DNA of 33,184 nucleotides. Origin: Curvibacter soli. GTDB taxonomy: Bacteria; Pseudomonadota; Gammaproteobacteria; Burkholderiales; Burkholderiaceae_C. The position numbers and the translations under genes are program-made. This document shows positions 18,286 through 26,482 of the stretch, piece after piece (position 1 is the stretch's first letter; every line of letters starts with the position of its first letter). A model generated the notes under the pieces. That model was not told the origin of the DNA, did no database searches, and saw nothing but the letters and a program-made list of their open reading frames with translations. The stretch covers positions 1 to 33,184 of the forward strand of contig NZ_JARGEN010000057.1 in the NCBI RefSeq assembly GCF_029211125.1, in the 5' to 3' direction.

Positions 18286-18624
18286 TCAGGTCCTGCCCCC
18301 GGGGTGCCGGATGCGCGCCACCGATGGCTCGCCGAGGTCGTAGGTGGTCGCCCCGTCGGGCTGGGCCGCGCAGCGCAGGTGCGCGGGCAACCGCTCCGGC
18401 AGCCTGGCCAGCCGCTGCTTCAGGTTGACATTGGCCGCCGCGGCTTCGGTGTTCATGCGCGTGCGCGTGCGGCTGGAATACTGGATGCCCTTCACCCGCG
18501 CCATCACCCCGGCCAGCGACGCGGCGGGCCGGGATGGCGCGGAGGCGGGCTGCGAGGCCCGCGGACGGGAGCGGGGACTGGCGCGGGATGCAGGCGGGGC
18601 GGGGGCGCGGCGCGAAGCGGTCAT
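18286..18624 (-). pseudogene. Remnant of a patatin-like (DUF3734) gene
   Basis: A 112-codon frame from the ATG at 18624. Its first 35 or so codons are Arg/Ala/Pro/Ser-rich filler. From about 18515 downward it reads [48 protein letters not shown], then jumps to [17 protein letters not shown] recognise the IQYSSRTR and LPxxLR segments as the DUF3734 region that follows the hydrolase domain of large patatin-like phospholipases, and YDxxEPSVxA as its later part. The lipase Gly-x-Ser-x-Gly domain is absent. I infer a gene reduced by large deletion next to bdhA. It could instead be a real small protein of unknown function. Confidence 0.5.
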
Positions 18625-18701
18625 GGACTCCATTGGACACCATCCCGCGCGGATATGCAGCGCCTCGCCTGGCGCCGCGCCGCCGCCCGCAGCGCGCGAC
18701 C

Positions 18702-19508
18702 TCAGGCCGGCATGCGCAATGCATCGCGCCTGCGCTTGACCTCGTCGTGGTTGCGCTGCGCACCCTGCATCTGCCGCTGCACCAGCGCGCGCACGCCGGC
18801 GGGCAGCGGCTGCTGGAGCGCCTTGCGGTAGCGGGCCAGGGCGGCGTCCTCGCCGCGTTCTGCCTCCTCCAGCGTGGCCAGGTCGTCGTGCGCCGACAGC
18901 GCGCTGCGCACCGAGACCCAGCCGCGGTGCAGCGCGCCGGCCACGGTGCCGCCCGTGTCGGCCTGGCCGCCCAGGCGGGTGACCTCGGCCTGCAGCTCGC
19001 CCGCGGCGGTGGCGCACTCACCCGCGCCGCGCTCGAAGAACATGCGCAGGTCGGCGGTCTTGGCATGCCCGGCCACGTGGCGGAAGCCGTATTCGCCGTC
19101 GCGGCAGGATTCGAGCAGGCCGTTGAGCGTGTCGATCACCTCGTCGTCATCGACGGCGCCGGCCACTGCGGCGTCAGCGCCGCCGGCCAGGCGCGCGTCC
19201 ACGCGGTCCCACGCGGCGCGGGCCGGCAGGCGGGCATCCTCCCAGGCCAGGCGCGACTGGGCGCGGTGCGTTTCCCAGTCGGCGGCCAGGCGCTGCTCGG
19301 CGGCATCGAACGGCTCGTCGTAGATGGTGCGGCTGGTCCAGCCGAAGGCATAGGCCGGGCCGTAGTCGTCGTAGGTGCGGCTGGCGTCGTAGTAGGGTTC
19401 GCTGGCGTATACCCCGCGCCAGTAGGAGTCCTCCACCGTGGGTTTCACGGGGTGTGCGCCGGGTTCGCGCGTGATCGGGCCCAGATTCAGATCGGTGTCC
19501 TTGGCCAT
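18702..19508 (-). CDS. DUF2383 (PA2169-type four-helix) stress protein with N-terminal extension
   Basis: Soluble 268-residue protein. The C-terminal half (about 125-268) matches the PA2169/DUF2383 four-helix-bundle family: [67 protein letters not shown] and [14 protein letters not shown]. These are ferritin-like proteins of unknown chemistry, often stress-induced. The N-terminal half is rich in Tyr, Trp and Asp ([30 protein letters not shown]) and resembles extensions seen on other stress proteins. The start has AAGGAG seven bases before the ATG. The promoter region carries TTCTCCTACA at 19651-19660, nearly identical to one upstream of csbD. Confidence 0.85.
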   Translation of the reverse strand: MAKDTDLNLGPITREPGAHPVKPTVEDSYWRGVYASEPYYDASRTYDDYGPAYAFGWTSRTIYDEPFDAAEQRLAADWETHRAQSRLAWEDARLPARAAWDRVDARLAGGADAAVAGAVDDDEVIDTLNGLLESCRDGEYGFRHVAGHAKTADLRMFFERGAGECATAAGELQAEVTRLGGQADTGGTVAGALHRGWVSVRSALSAHDDLATLEEAERGEDAALARYRKALQQPLPAGVRALVQRQMQGAQRNHDEVKRRRDALRMPA

Positions 19509-19650
19509 GGTGCTCTCCTTCATTCAGTACGGATGGTGGTCGGTGGATCGCGCGCCGCACCGGGCAGTGGATGCGCCCGGGTGGCGACGCGCTGCAAACC
19601 ATGCTCCGGGTGGCCTGCCGCGCGCGGGGTCGGGCGACGTGGCGCCTGTT

Positions 19651-19660
19651 TGTAGGAGAA
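19651..19660 (-). promoter_or_regulatory. TTCTCCTACA element upstream of the DUF2383 gene
   Basis: The decamer lies about 143 bases upstream of the DUF2383 ATG in a 194-bp divergent gap. It differs by one base from TTGTCCTACA 118 bases upstream of csbD. A shared stress-regulator or sigma-factor site is an inference. Confidence 0.3.
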
Positions 19661-19689
19661 CGCGCCGGCCAGCCCGGCCGCCGCGCCGG

Positions 19690-19695
19690 GACAAT
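19690..19695 (+). promoter_or_regulatory. Possible -10 box for a leaderless yigZ mRNA
   Basis: GACAAT ends seven bases before the yigZ ATG, so transcription would start at or next to the start codon. No ribosome-binding site is seen. The -35 region is too GC-rich to call. Confidence 0.28.
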
Positions 19696-19702
19696 AGCGG
19701 GC

Positions 19703-20296
19703 ATGCCCCTGACCCTGCAAGCGCCCGTCCACAGCGAACTCGTCATCAAGAAAAGCCGCTTCATCGGCTGCGTGCAGCCCATGGCCGACCGCGCGTCGGC
19801 CCAGGCCGCCGTGGCCGAGCTGTGGCGGCAGCACCCCGGCGCCACCCACATCTGCTGGGCGCTGCTGGCGGGCGGGCAGTCTGCCGCGGTGGACGACGGC
19901 GAGCCCGGCGGCACCGCGGGCCGGCCCATGCTCGACGTGCTGCGCCACCAGGATCTGGAGGGCGTGCTGGCGACCGTGGTGCGCTACTACGGCGGCGTGA
20001 AGCTCGGCGCGGGCGGGCTGGTGCGCGCCTACACCGATGCCGTCGCGCAGGCCCTGCTGGGCGCTGCCAAGCTGCCGCTGCAGCGCATGCAGGTGCTGTG
20101 CTGCCAGGTGCCCTATGCGCTCGAAGGGCTGCTGCGCCGCGAGGCGGACGCCGCCGGGGCCGAGCTGCTGGAGGCGCGGCACGCCACGCTGGTCACGCTG
20201 CAGCTACGCCTGCCCGCGCCGCAGGCCGCGGCCTTCGTGCAGCGCGTGAACGACGCCGGCCAGGGGCGGGTCGGCTGGCCCGGCGGCATGGACTGA
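19703..20296 (+). CDS. yigZ: YigZ / IMPACT family protein
   Basis: Cytoplasmic protein of the IMPACT/UPF0029 family, 197 residues, probably affecting translation or ribosome-associated regulation (family knowledge; the bacterial role is poorly known). The conserved block is clear: KKSRFIGCVQPM, ATHICWALLAG, DDGEPGGTAGRPMLDVL, VVRYYGGVKLGAGGLVRAY. A C-terminal DUF1949-like domain covers about residues 130-197. The ATG follows a probable -10 box closely. Divergent from the DUF2383 gene. Confidence 0.93.
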   Translation: MPLTLQAPVHSELVIKKSRFIGCVQPMADRASAQAAVAELWRQHPGATHICWALLAGGQSAAVDDGEPGGTAGRPMLDVLRHQDLEGVLATVVRYYGGVKLGAGGLVRAYTDAVAQALLGAAKLPLQRMQVLCCQVPYALEGLLRREADAAGAELLEARHATLVTLQLRLPAPQAAAFVQRVNDAGQGRVGWPGGMD

Positions 20297-20304
20297 ACCA
20301 GCAG

Positions 20305-20326
20305 GCGAAGTGCCGCGGCACTTCGC
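20305..20326. terminator. Perfect 22-bp palindrome behind yigZ
   Basis: The arms GCGAAGTGCCG and CGGCACTTCGC are exact complements, starting eight bases after the yigZ stop. A strong stem is possible, but there is no T-run. Its position fits transcription termination or insulation from the following ABC operon. Confidence 0.45.
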
Positions 20327-20375
20327 GCCAAGGGCGGTCGGCGCAGCACAATTGGCCGCGCTGTGGCAGCGTTTA

Positions 20376-20432
20376 TTGCTCCTGAAAGAATAGCTACCAG
20401 CGCTTATTCCACCTGCGGTGGAGGGCAATTTG
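20376..20432 (+). repeat. Short palindromic repeat, copy F
   Basis: The plus strand reads TTGCTCC, then GAATAGCTACCAGCGC, a spacer, GCGGTGGAGGGCAATTT. It is more diverged than copies B and D. It sits upstream of the ABC operon, so its right edge may contribute promoter sequence. Confidence 0.6.
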
Positions 20433-20460
20433 GCTCGCAAATCCCTGCGTCCGGCACAAT
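20430..20460 (+). promoter_or_regulatory. Candidate promoter of the liv-type ABC operon
   Basis: TTGGCT (20430-20435) and CACAAT (20455-20460) are separated by 19 bases, and an SD-like CTGGAG follows before the ATG at 20494. Spacing is long and the hexamers are imperfect. The -35 half lies at the edge of palindromic repeat copy F. Confidence 0.28.
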
Positions 20461-20493
20461 CGCCCGCTTCGCATCGAGAACCTCTGGAGCCCC

Positions 20494-21681
20494 ATGCACA
20501 AGCGCACCGCTCTTGCCCTGCTCGCCGGCCTGGCCGCACTGCCCGGCGCCCATGCCGCTGCGGCCGTCGATGGCGCCCGCCTGCGCATCGGCATCATCGC
20601 CAGCTACTCGGGGCCCTATGCCGACTATGGCCGCCAGTTCGACGCGGGCGTGGCGCTGTACCTGAAGGAGCACGGCGGCAAGGTCGCGGGCCGCAGCGTG
20701 GAGATCGTGCGCAAGGACGCCCCGGGCCCCGCGCCCGACGCGGCCAGGCGCATGGCGCAGGAACTCGTGGTGCGCGACAAGGTGCACTTCATCTCCGGCC
20801 TGGACTTCAGCCCCAATGCCTATGCGGTGGCGGCGGTGGCCACGCAGGCACGGGTTCCGGCCATCGTGATGAACGCCTCCTCGTCGGCCATCACCACCAG
20901 TTCGCCCTACGTGGCGCGGCTGTCGTTCACGGTGCAGCAGGTGTCGGCGCCGATGGCGCAGTGGATGCTGAAGAACGGCGTGCGCGAGGCCTACACCGTG
21001 GTGGCCGACTACGCCTCGGGCGCGGACGCCGAAACCGCTTTCCACAAGGCATTCACCGCGGGCGGCGGCAGGATCGCGGGCGCGGTGCGCACGCCGATGA
21101 ACAACCCCGACTTCTCGGCCTACGTGCAGCGCATCAAGGACGCCCGGCCCCAGGCGGTGTTCTTCTTCTTCCCCTCGGGCGTGATGCCGCCGGCGTTCTT
21201 GAAGGCGTGGCAGGAGCGCGGCATGGCGCAGGCGGGCATCCGGCTCTTCGCCACCGGCGAGGCCACCGACGACAGCTACCTGGAGGCCACGGGCGACGCG
21301 GCGCTGGGGCTGGTGACCAGCCACCACTATTCCTATGCCCACCCGTCGGCGAAGAACCGCAAGTTCGTGCGGGACTTCGTGGCCGCGTTCGGCACCGGGA
21401 TGCGCCCGGGCTACTTCGCCGTGACGGCCTACGACGCGATGGCCACCATCGACGCGGCGCTCGCCAGGACCGGCGGCGATACCCGGGGCGACAAAGTGAT
21501 GGAGGCGCTCAGGGGCCTGAGGTTCGAGAGCCCGCGCGGCGAGATCGAGATCGACCCCGCCACGCGCGACATCGTGCAGACCGTCTACATCCGCCGGGCC
21601 GAGCGCGTGGGCGGCGAGCTGGTGAACGTCGAGTTCGACCAGTTCGAGCGCGTGAAGGACCCGGCCAAGGAAGGCACCTGA
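20494..21681 (+). CDS. ABC transporter substrate-binding protein (branched-chain amino acid type)
   Basis: Periplasmic type-I solute-binding protein (Peripla_BP_6/LivJ family), 395 residues. The signal peptide is MHKRTALALLAGLAALPGAHA. The mature protein starts with the typical strand RIGIIASYSGPYADYGRQFDAG and continues with ARRMAQELVVRDKVHFISGLDFSPNAYAVAA. The hinge and C-lobe are normal (YTVVADYASGADAETAFHKAF, AVFFFFPSG). It captures a ligand for the permeases encoded next. The ligand could be an amino acid, amide, urea or small aromatic acid and cannot be read from the sequence. First gene of a five-gene operon; 46 bases separate it from the first permease. Confidence 0.9.
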   Translation: MHKRTALALLAGLAALPGAHAAAAVDGARLRIGIIASYSGPYADYGRQFDAGVALYLKEHGGKVAGRSVEIVRKDAPGPAPDAARRMAQELVVRDKVHFISGLDFSPNAYAVAAVATQARVPAIVMNASSSAITTSSPYVARLSFTVQQVSAPMAQWMLKNGVREAYTVVADYASGADAETAFHKAFTAGGGRIAGAVRTPMNNPDFSAYVQRIKDARPQAVFFFFPSGVMPPAFLKAWQERGMAQAGIRLFATGEATDDSYLEATGDAALGLVTSHHYSYAHPSAKNRKFVRDFVAAFGTGMRPGYFAVTAYDAMATIDAALARTGGDTRGDKVMEALRGLRFESPRGEIEIDPATRDIVQTVYIRRAERVGGELVNVEFDQFERVKDPAKEGT

Positions 21682-21727
21682 AGCCGCCCCGCCCCGGCGC
21701 CAGGCGCAGCACCCCACGGCACGGCCC

Positions 21728-22597
21728 ATGGGCATCGTGATCTTCGACGGAGTGGCCTACGGCATGCTCCTGTTCCTCGTCGGCGTGGGCCTGTCGGTCA
21801 CGCTGGGGCTGATGCGCTTCGTCAACCTCGCGCACGGCGTGTTCGCCATGGCGGGCGGCTATGCCGCCGTCTGGTGCATGCAGCGCTGGGGCCTGGGCTT
21901 CTACGCCGCGCTGGGCGCGGCCTTCGCCGTGGCGGCGCTGCTGGGCGCGCTGCTGGAGGGGCTGCTCTACCGGCGGCTGTACGGCGCCGCCACGCTGGAC
22001 CAGGTGCTGCTCTCCATCGGCCTGGTGTTCGTGGCGGTGGCCGCAGCCACGTGGCTCTTTGGCCCGGCGGTACAGCCGTTCGCGCTGCCGCCCTCGCTGC
22101 AGGGGCAGGTGCGTCTGGGCTGGCTGGGCGGGCTGGAGCTGGGGCGCTACCGGCTGTTCCTGGTGGCCTGCGGCGCGCTGGTGCTGGCCGCGCTGCTGCT
22201 GCTCGGGCGCACGCGCCATGGCGCCATGGTGCGCGCGGCGGTGGACAACCCGCGCGTGGCGGCGGCCACCGGCATCGACGTGCGGCGGCTCTTCGCGGTC
22301 ACCTTCGCGCTGGCCTGCGGGCTGGCCGGGCTGGGCGGCGCGCTGAGCCTGGGGCTCTTGGGGCTGGAGCCCCACTTTCCGCTGCAATACCTCGTGTACT
22401 TCCTGCTCGTGGTCTGCGTGGGCGGGGCGGGCAGCATCGCCGGGCCGTTCCTGGCCGCGCTGCTGGTCGGCATCGTGGACGTGGCGGGCAAATACTACCT
22501 GCCGCAGGCCGGCGCCTTCCTGGTCTACCTGTTCATGGTCGCGGTGCTGCTGCTGCGCCCGCACGGCCTGCTGGCGCGCAAGGGGGCCGCCGCATGA
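21728..22597 (+). CDS. ABC permease, LivH type
   Basis: Inner-membrane permease, 289 residues, with about eight hydrophobic segments, including the family's opening GVAYGMLLFLVGVGLSVTLGLMRFVNLAHG and FAMAGGYAAV. It also shows the loop RHGAMVRAAVDNPRVAAATGIDV, which contacts the ATPases, and the late segment LVVCVGGAGSIAGPFLAALLVG. It forms the translocation channel with the LivM-type protein. Its stop codon overlaps the next start (ATGA), so it is translationally coupled. Confidence 0.92.
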   Translation: MGIVIFDGVAYGMLLFLVGVGLSVTLGLMRFVNLAHGVFAMAGGYAAVWCMQRWGLGFYAALGAAFAVAALLGALLEGLLYRRLYGAATLDQVLLSIGLVFVAVAAATWLFGPAVQPFALPPSLQGQVRLGWLGGLELGRYRLFLVACGALVLAALLLLGRTRHGAMVRAAVDNPRVAAATGIDVRRLFAVTFALACGLAGLGGALSLGLLGLEPHFPLQYLVYFLLVVCVGGAGSIAGPFLAALLVGIVDVAGKYYLPQAGAFLVYLFMVAVLLLRPHGLLARKGAAA

Positions 22598-23565
22598 CCG
22601 CCCCCAAGCTGACGCTGCCCGCGCGTCGGCTGCCCTGGCTCGAAGCGGCCTTCTGGCTGGCGCTGGCCGCGTGCTTCTTCGTGCTGCCCGAGCGGCTCGC
22701 GCTGCTGGGCCAGATGCTGGCGCTGGGGCTGTTCGCGCTGTCGCTCGACCTGGCGCTGGGCTATGCCGGCATCCTCACCGTGGGCCACGCGGCGTTCTTC
22801 GGCGCGGGGGCCTATGCGGCAGGGCTGCTGGCAAAACACGGCTGGGGCGACCCGTTGCTGGGCCTGGGCGCGGCGCTGGCGGCGGGCGCCCTGCTCGGCT
22901 GCGCCACGAGTTATCTGATGGTGCGCGGCGCGGACCTTACGCGGCTCATGGTCAGTATCGCCCTGTGCGCGCTGCTGGCCGAACTGGTCAATCGGCTGTC
23001 GTCCATCACCGGCGGCAGCGACGGACTGCAGGGCATGGAGGTCCAGCCGGTTCTGGGCCGCTTCGCGTTCGACCTGTACGGCAGGACCGCCTTCGTCTAC
23101 ACCTACTGCGTGGTGCTGGCGCTGTTCCTGCTGGTGCGGCGGGTACTGCGCTCGCCGTTCGGGCTGGCGCTGCGCGGCATCCGCGACAACCCCCGGCGCA
23201 TGCAGGCCCTCGGCGCGCCGGTGCAGGCGCGGCTGCGGCTGGCATACGGCTTTTCCGCCGCCGTGGCGGGCGCGGCGGGAGCGCTGATGGCGCAGGGCAC
23301 GCAGTTCGTGGGGCTCGATGCGATCGGCTTCGAGCGCTCGGCGGAGGTGCTCATCATCCTGGTGCTGGGCGGCGCGGGGCGGCTGTACGGCGGGCTGGCC
23401 GGGGCCACCGTCTACATGCTGGCGCGCGACGGGTTCGCCGGCATGGACCCGCAGTACTGGACGTTCTGGCTCGGCATCTTCCTGATCGCGGCGGCGCTGC
23501 TGGGGCGCGGCGGCATCATGGGCCTGCTTTCCCGGCTGGTGCGCGTGAAAGAAGAGGCGCCATGA
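22594..23565 (+). CDS. ABC permease, LivM type
   Basis: Second inner-membrane permease, 323 residues. It has the LivM signatures LDLALGYAGILTVGHAAFFGAGAYAAGLL, SSITGGSDGLQGM and LRSPFGLALRGIRDNPRRMQALG (ATPase-contact loop), and VLIILVLGGAGRLYGGLAGA near the end. The TGA overlaps the following ATPase start by four bases. Together with the upstream permease it makes the heterodimeric channel of the uptake system. Confidence 0.92.
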   Translation: MTAPKLTLPARRLPWLEAAFWLALAACFFVLPERLALLGQMLALGLFALSLDLALGYAGILTVGHAAFFGAGAYAAGLLAKHGWGDPLLGLGAALAAGALLGCATSYLMVRGADLTRLMVSIALCALLAELVNRLSSITGGSDGLQGMEVQPVLGRFAFDLYGRTAFVYTYCVVLALFLLVRRVLRSPFGLALRGIRDNPRRMQALGAPVQARLRLAYGFSAAVAGAAGALMAQGTQFVGLDAIGFERSAEVLIILVLGGAGRLYGGLAGATVYMLARDGFAGMDPQYWTFWLGIFLIAAALLGRGGIMGLLSRLVRVKEEAP

Positions 23566-24320
23566 CGGCCGCCGGCGTGGCGCTGCACGCGCGCGGCCTG
23601 GGCATCGCGTTCGGCGCACTGCGCGCGCTCGACGGCGTGAGCCTGGCGCTGGAGCCCGGCGCGCGGCAGGCGCTGATCGGCCCCAACGGCGCGGGCAAGA
23701 CCACGCTCATCAACCTGTTGACCGGCGTGCTGCGGCCCGCCAGCGGCAGCATCACGCTAGGCGGGCTCGACGTTACGCGCCACGGCAGCGACCGCCGCGC
23801 CCGCGCGGGGCTGGCGCGCACCTTCCAGGTCAACGCGCTGTTCCCGAGCCTCACGCCGCTGCAGTCGGTGCTGCTGGCGCTGTGCGAGCGCGAGGGCCTG
23901 GGCGGCGCCTGGTGGCGGCCGCTGCGGCGCCAGAGCGCGCTGTTCGACGAGGCCCACGCGCTGCTGGCGCGGCTGGGCCTGGGCCCGCTGGCCGGCACGC
24001 CCGTGGCCGCGCTGGCCTACGGCAGCCAGCGGCTGCTGGAGATCGCCCTGGCGCTGGCCACGCGCCCGCGCATCCTGCTGCTCGACGAGCCGGCGGCGGG
24101 CGTTCCGGCGGGCGAGCGCGTCGCGCTGTTCGAGGTGATCGCCGTGCTGCCGGCGGACATCGGCATCCTGCTCATCGAGCATGACATGGACCTGGTGTTT
24201 CGCTTCGCGCGGCGCATCTCGGTGCTGGTGGCCGGGCGGATACTGGCCGAGGGCACACCCGAGGAGATCGCCGCCGACCCGCGCGTGCGCGCGGCCTACC
24301 TGGGCCCGGCCCATGGCTGA
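23562..24320 (+). CDS. ABC ATPase, LivG type
   Basis: Cytoplasmic ATPase, 252 residues. It has Walker A GPNGAGKTT, the Q-loop region RTFQVNALFPSLT, Walker B ILLLDEPAAGV and the H-loop LLIEHDMDLVF. The signature motif is unusual: LAYGSQR replaces the usual LSYGxQR/LSGGQ, still of LivG style. A LivG-specific insertion (GLGGAWWRPLRRQSALFDEA) is present. It overlaps the LivF-type gene by eight bases. Confidence 0.92.
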   Translation: MTAAGVALHARGLGIAFGALRALDGVSLALEPGARQALIGPNGAGKTTLINLLTGVLRPASGSITLGGLDVTRHGSDRRARAGLARTFQVNALFPSLTPLQSVLLALCEREGLGGAWWRPLRRQSALFDEAHALLARLGLGPLAGTPVAALAYGSQRLLEIALALATRPRILLLDEPAAGVPAGERVALFEVIAVLPADIGILLIEHDMDLVFRFARRISVLVAGRILAEGTPEEIAADPRVRAAYLGPAHG

Positions 24321-25038
24321 ACCCGCGCTGGCCTTCGACGGCGTGACCGCGGGCTACGGCGCTGCAGCGGTGCTCGACGGCATCTCCTTCGCGCTGCCGC
24401 AAGGCCAGAGTCTCGCCGTGCTGGGCCGCAACGGCGCGGGCAAGACCACGCTGCTCGAAACCCTGATGGGCAACACCCGCGTGGCGCGCGGCACCATCCG
24501 CTGGCAGGGCCATGACATCACGGCGCTGGCCCCGCACCGCCGCGCGCGCGCGGGGCTGGGCTGGGTGCCACAGGAGCGCGCGGTGTTCCCCTCGCTCACC
24601 GTGGAAGAGAACCTGCGCGTGGTGGCGCGCGCCGGGCCGTGGAACCTGCAGCGCGTGTATGGCTTTTTCCCCCGGCTGCGGGAGCGCCGGCGCCACTACG
24701 GCAACCAGCTCTCGGGCGGTGAGCAGCAGATGCTGGCCATCGCCCGCGCGCTGATGACCAACCCGCGCCTGCTGCTGCTCGACGAGCCCATGGAGGGCTT
24801 GGCGCCCACCGTGGTGGAAGAACTGGCCCGCGCCGTGCGGGCGCTGTGCGAAGCCGAGGACCTGGCTTCCATCGTGGTGGAGCAGCAGCCGGTGCTGGCG
24901 CTGGGCATGACCCACCAGGCCATCGTGCTCGAACGCGGCCAGGTGGTGCACGCGGGCGACAGCCGGGCGCTGGCCGCCGACGCGGCCCTGCTGGAGCGCC
25001 TGCTCGGCGTGGGCCTGACAAAAATGCTATTCAATTGA
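24313..25038 (+). CDS. ABC ATPase, LivF type
   Basis: Second ATPase of the uptake system, 241 residues. It has Walker A GRNGAGKTT, Q-loop WVPQERAVFPSLTVEENL, signature LSGGEQQML, Walker B LLLLDEPMEGLAP and the H-loop-equivalent VVEQQP. The last seven codons (LTKMLFN and stop) run into palindromic repeat copy D, and the stop TGA is formed by that repeat. The native C-terminus probably ended near LLGVG and was altered by the repeat (inference). Final gene of the five-gene operon. Confidence 0.92.
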   Translation: MAEPALAFDGVTAGYGAAAVLDGISFALPQGQSLAVLGRNGAGKTTLLETLMGNTRVARGTIRWQGHDITALAPHRRARAGLGWVPQERAVFPSLTVEENLRVVARAGPWNLQRVYGFFPRLRERRRHYGNQLSGGEQQMLAIARALMTNPRLLLLDEPMEGLAPTVVEELARAVRALCEAEDLASIVVEQQPVLALGMTHQAIVLERGQVVHAGDSRALAADAALLERLLGVGLTKMLFN

Positions 25039-25080
25039 TAGCTGCCAGCGCAGGAAGATAAAGCGCTGGAGGCCGATTTC
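25021..25080 (+). repeat. Short palindromic repeat, copy D, overlapping the livF stop
   Basis: This is the most complete family member. The plus strand reads AAAATGCTATTCAATTGATA, continues GCTGCCAGCGC, a spacer, then GCGCTGGAGGCCGATTT. Its first 18 bases supply the last codons and stop of the LivF-type ATPase gene. Confidence 0.8.
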
Positions 25081-25200
25081 GCTTGAACCTGGAAACGGCG
25101 GTTGGATGCGCCTGCCGGTGCCGTGATCGGGGCGCCAGGCAAGGCTGAGCGCTGCGGCTCCAGCAGCACCTGCGTGCTGTTGGACAGCGCGAAGAAGGCC

Positions 25201-25238
25201 CAGGCCTGTCTCCGACAGGCCTGCGCCCTGCAAGGGCG
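25201..25238 (+). terminator. Tandem GC hairpins downstream of the ABC operon
   Basis: A perfect 10-bp inverted repeat (CAGGCCTGTC/GACAGGCCTG, loop TCC, 25201-25223) is followed at once by a 6-bp one (CGCCCT/AGGGCG, loop GCA, 25224-25238). There is no T-run. Termination of the liv-type operon is possible. Confidence 0.4.
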
Positions 25239-25340
25239 ACGACGCGGCGGGCTACTGGCGCCTGGGCAGCGCGGATGCGCACGAGAAGATCGGCCACTGA
25301 GCCACGGCCACGGGCGGTTGCGCCCTGCAATATCTTCAAG

Positions 25341-25395
25341 GGGAAATCGGGCTCCAGCGCAGGCAGGACGGGCGGCGGCAGCTATGCTTTCATGA
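25341..25395 (-). repeat. Short palindromic repeat, copy G
   Basis: The minus strand reads CTCATGAAAGCATAGCTGCC, then GCCGCC, a spacer and GCGCTGGAGCCCGATTT. It is inverted relative to copy D 300 bp away, on the other side of the decayed stretch. Confidence 0.65.
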
Positions 25396-25520
25396 GCAAA
25401 CCCGAGAGCCACGCAGGGTCACACGCGCCCGCGCGGCGGGCGGGCGGGCCCAGGCAGGGAACAATGGGGCGGATTCCCCCGGCGCGCCGTCGCCGCAACT
25501 TGCATGTGAAAGGAGACCCC

Positions 25521-26480
25521 ATGACACAGCCTCTACGCCCCCTTGGCCGCTCGGGCCTGCAAGTCTCGCCGCTCGCCTTCGGCGGCAACGTGTTCGGCTG
25601 GACGGTCGATGCAGCCACCGCATTCAGCCTGCTCGACGCCTGGCTCGACGCGGGCATGAACTTCATCGACACCGCCGACATGTACTCGCGCTGGGTGCCG
25701 GGCCACCAGGGCGGCGAGTCGGAAACCATCATCGGCCAGTGGCTCAGGAAGCGCGGCCGGCGCGACGACGTGGTGATCGCCACCAAGGTCGGCAAGGACA
25801 TGGGCGACGGCAAGGAGGGCCTCTCGCCCGCCTACATCCGCCAGGCCGTGGATGCGTCGCTCCAGCGCCTGCAGACCGACTGCATCGACCTCTACCAGTC
25901 GCACGACGACGACCAGAAGACCCCGCTCGAAGACACGCTCGGCGCCTACGCCGATCTCATCAAGGCGGGCAAGGTTCGCGCCATCGGCGCCTCCAACTAC
26001 AGCGGCGCGCGGCTGGAGGAAGCCTTGCAGACCAGCGCCCGCCTGGGCCTGCCGCGCTATGAGAGCCTGCAGCCGCTCTACAACCTGTACGACCGCGCGG
26101 AGTACGAAACCACGCTGGAGCCCGTGGTGCGCGCGCACGGCATCGGCGTGATCAACTTCTACGCGCTGGCCGCGGGCTTCCTGACCGGCAAGTACCGCAG
26201 TGCGGAAGACGCGGGCAAGAGTGCGCGCGGCGCCAGCACCACGCAGACATACCTGAACCCGCGCGGCCTGCGCATCCTGGCCGAGCTCGACGAGATCGCC
26301 GACCGCTACGCCGCCACGCCGGGCCAGGTGGCGCTGGCCTGGCAGATGGCGCGGCCCTCGATCACCGCGCCGATCGCCAGCGCCACCTCGCTCGCGCAGC
26401 TCGAAGAACTGGTGGCGGCCACGCGGCTGCTGCTCGACGCCGAAGCCATCGAGCAGCTCGACCAGGCCAGCGCGATTTAA
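25521..26480 (+). CDS. Aldo/keto reductase
   Basis: NADPH-dependent carbonyl reductase of the aldo/keto reductase superfamily, 319 residues, cytosolic. The catalytic tetrad is intact: Asp50 and Tyr55 (FIDTADMYS), Lys89 (ATKVG) and His128 (YQSHDDD). The cofactor-binding parts GASNYSGARLEE and the C-terminal SITAPIASATSLAQLEEL are typical. A strong AAAGGAGA ribosome-binding site lies five bases before the ATG. The substrate cannot be told; members of this subgroup reduce small aldehydes or act in stress detoxification. Its stop codon is two bases from the inverted-repeat element at 26483. Confidence 0.93.
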   Translation: MTQPLRPLGRSGLQVSPLAFGGNVFGWTVDAATAFSLLDAWLDAGMNFIDTADMYSRWVPGHQGGESETIIGQWLRKRGRRDDVVIATKVGKDMGDGKEGLSPAYIRQAVDASLQRLQTDCIDLYQSHDDDQKTPLEDTLGAYADLIKAGKVRAIGASNYSGARLEEALQTSARLGLPRYESLQPLYNLYDRAEYETTLEPVVRAHGIGVINFYALAAGFLTGKYRSAEDAGKSARGASTTQTYLNPRGLRILAELDEIADRYAATPGQVALAWQMARPSITAPIASATSLAQLEELVAATRLLLDAEAIEQLDQASAI

Positions 26481-26482
26481 AC

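Larger units (their letters stand above)
25081..25520. other. Gap of about 480 bp with repeats and possible decayed coding DNA
   Basis: Between the LivF-type stop (25038) and the aldo/keto reductase start (25521) there is no credible intact gene. It contains two palindromic repeat copies (25021-25080 and 25341-25395) and two adjacent GC hairpins (25201-25238). A short plus-strand frame ending at about 25300 reads KGDDAAGYWRLGSADAHEKIGH then stop. It has protein-like composition and may be the tail of a lost gene. I do not recognise its family. Confidence 0.5.
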
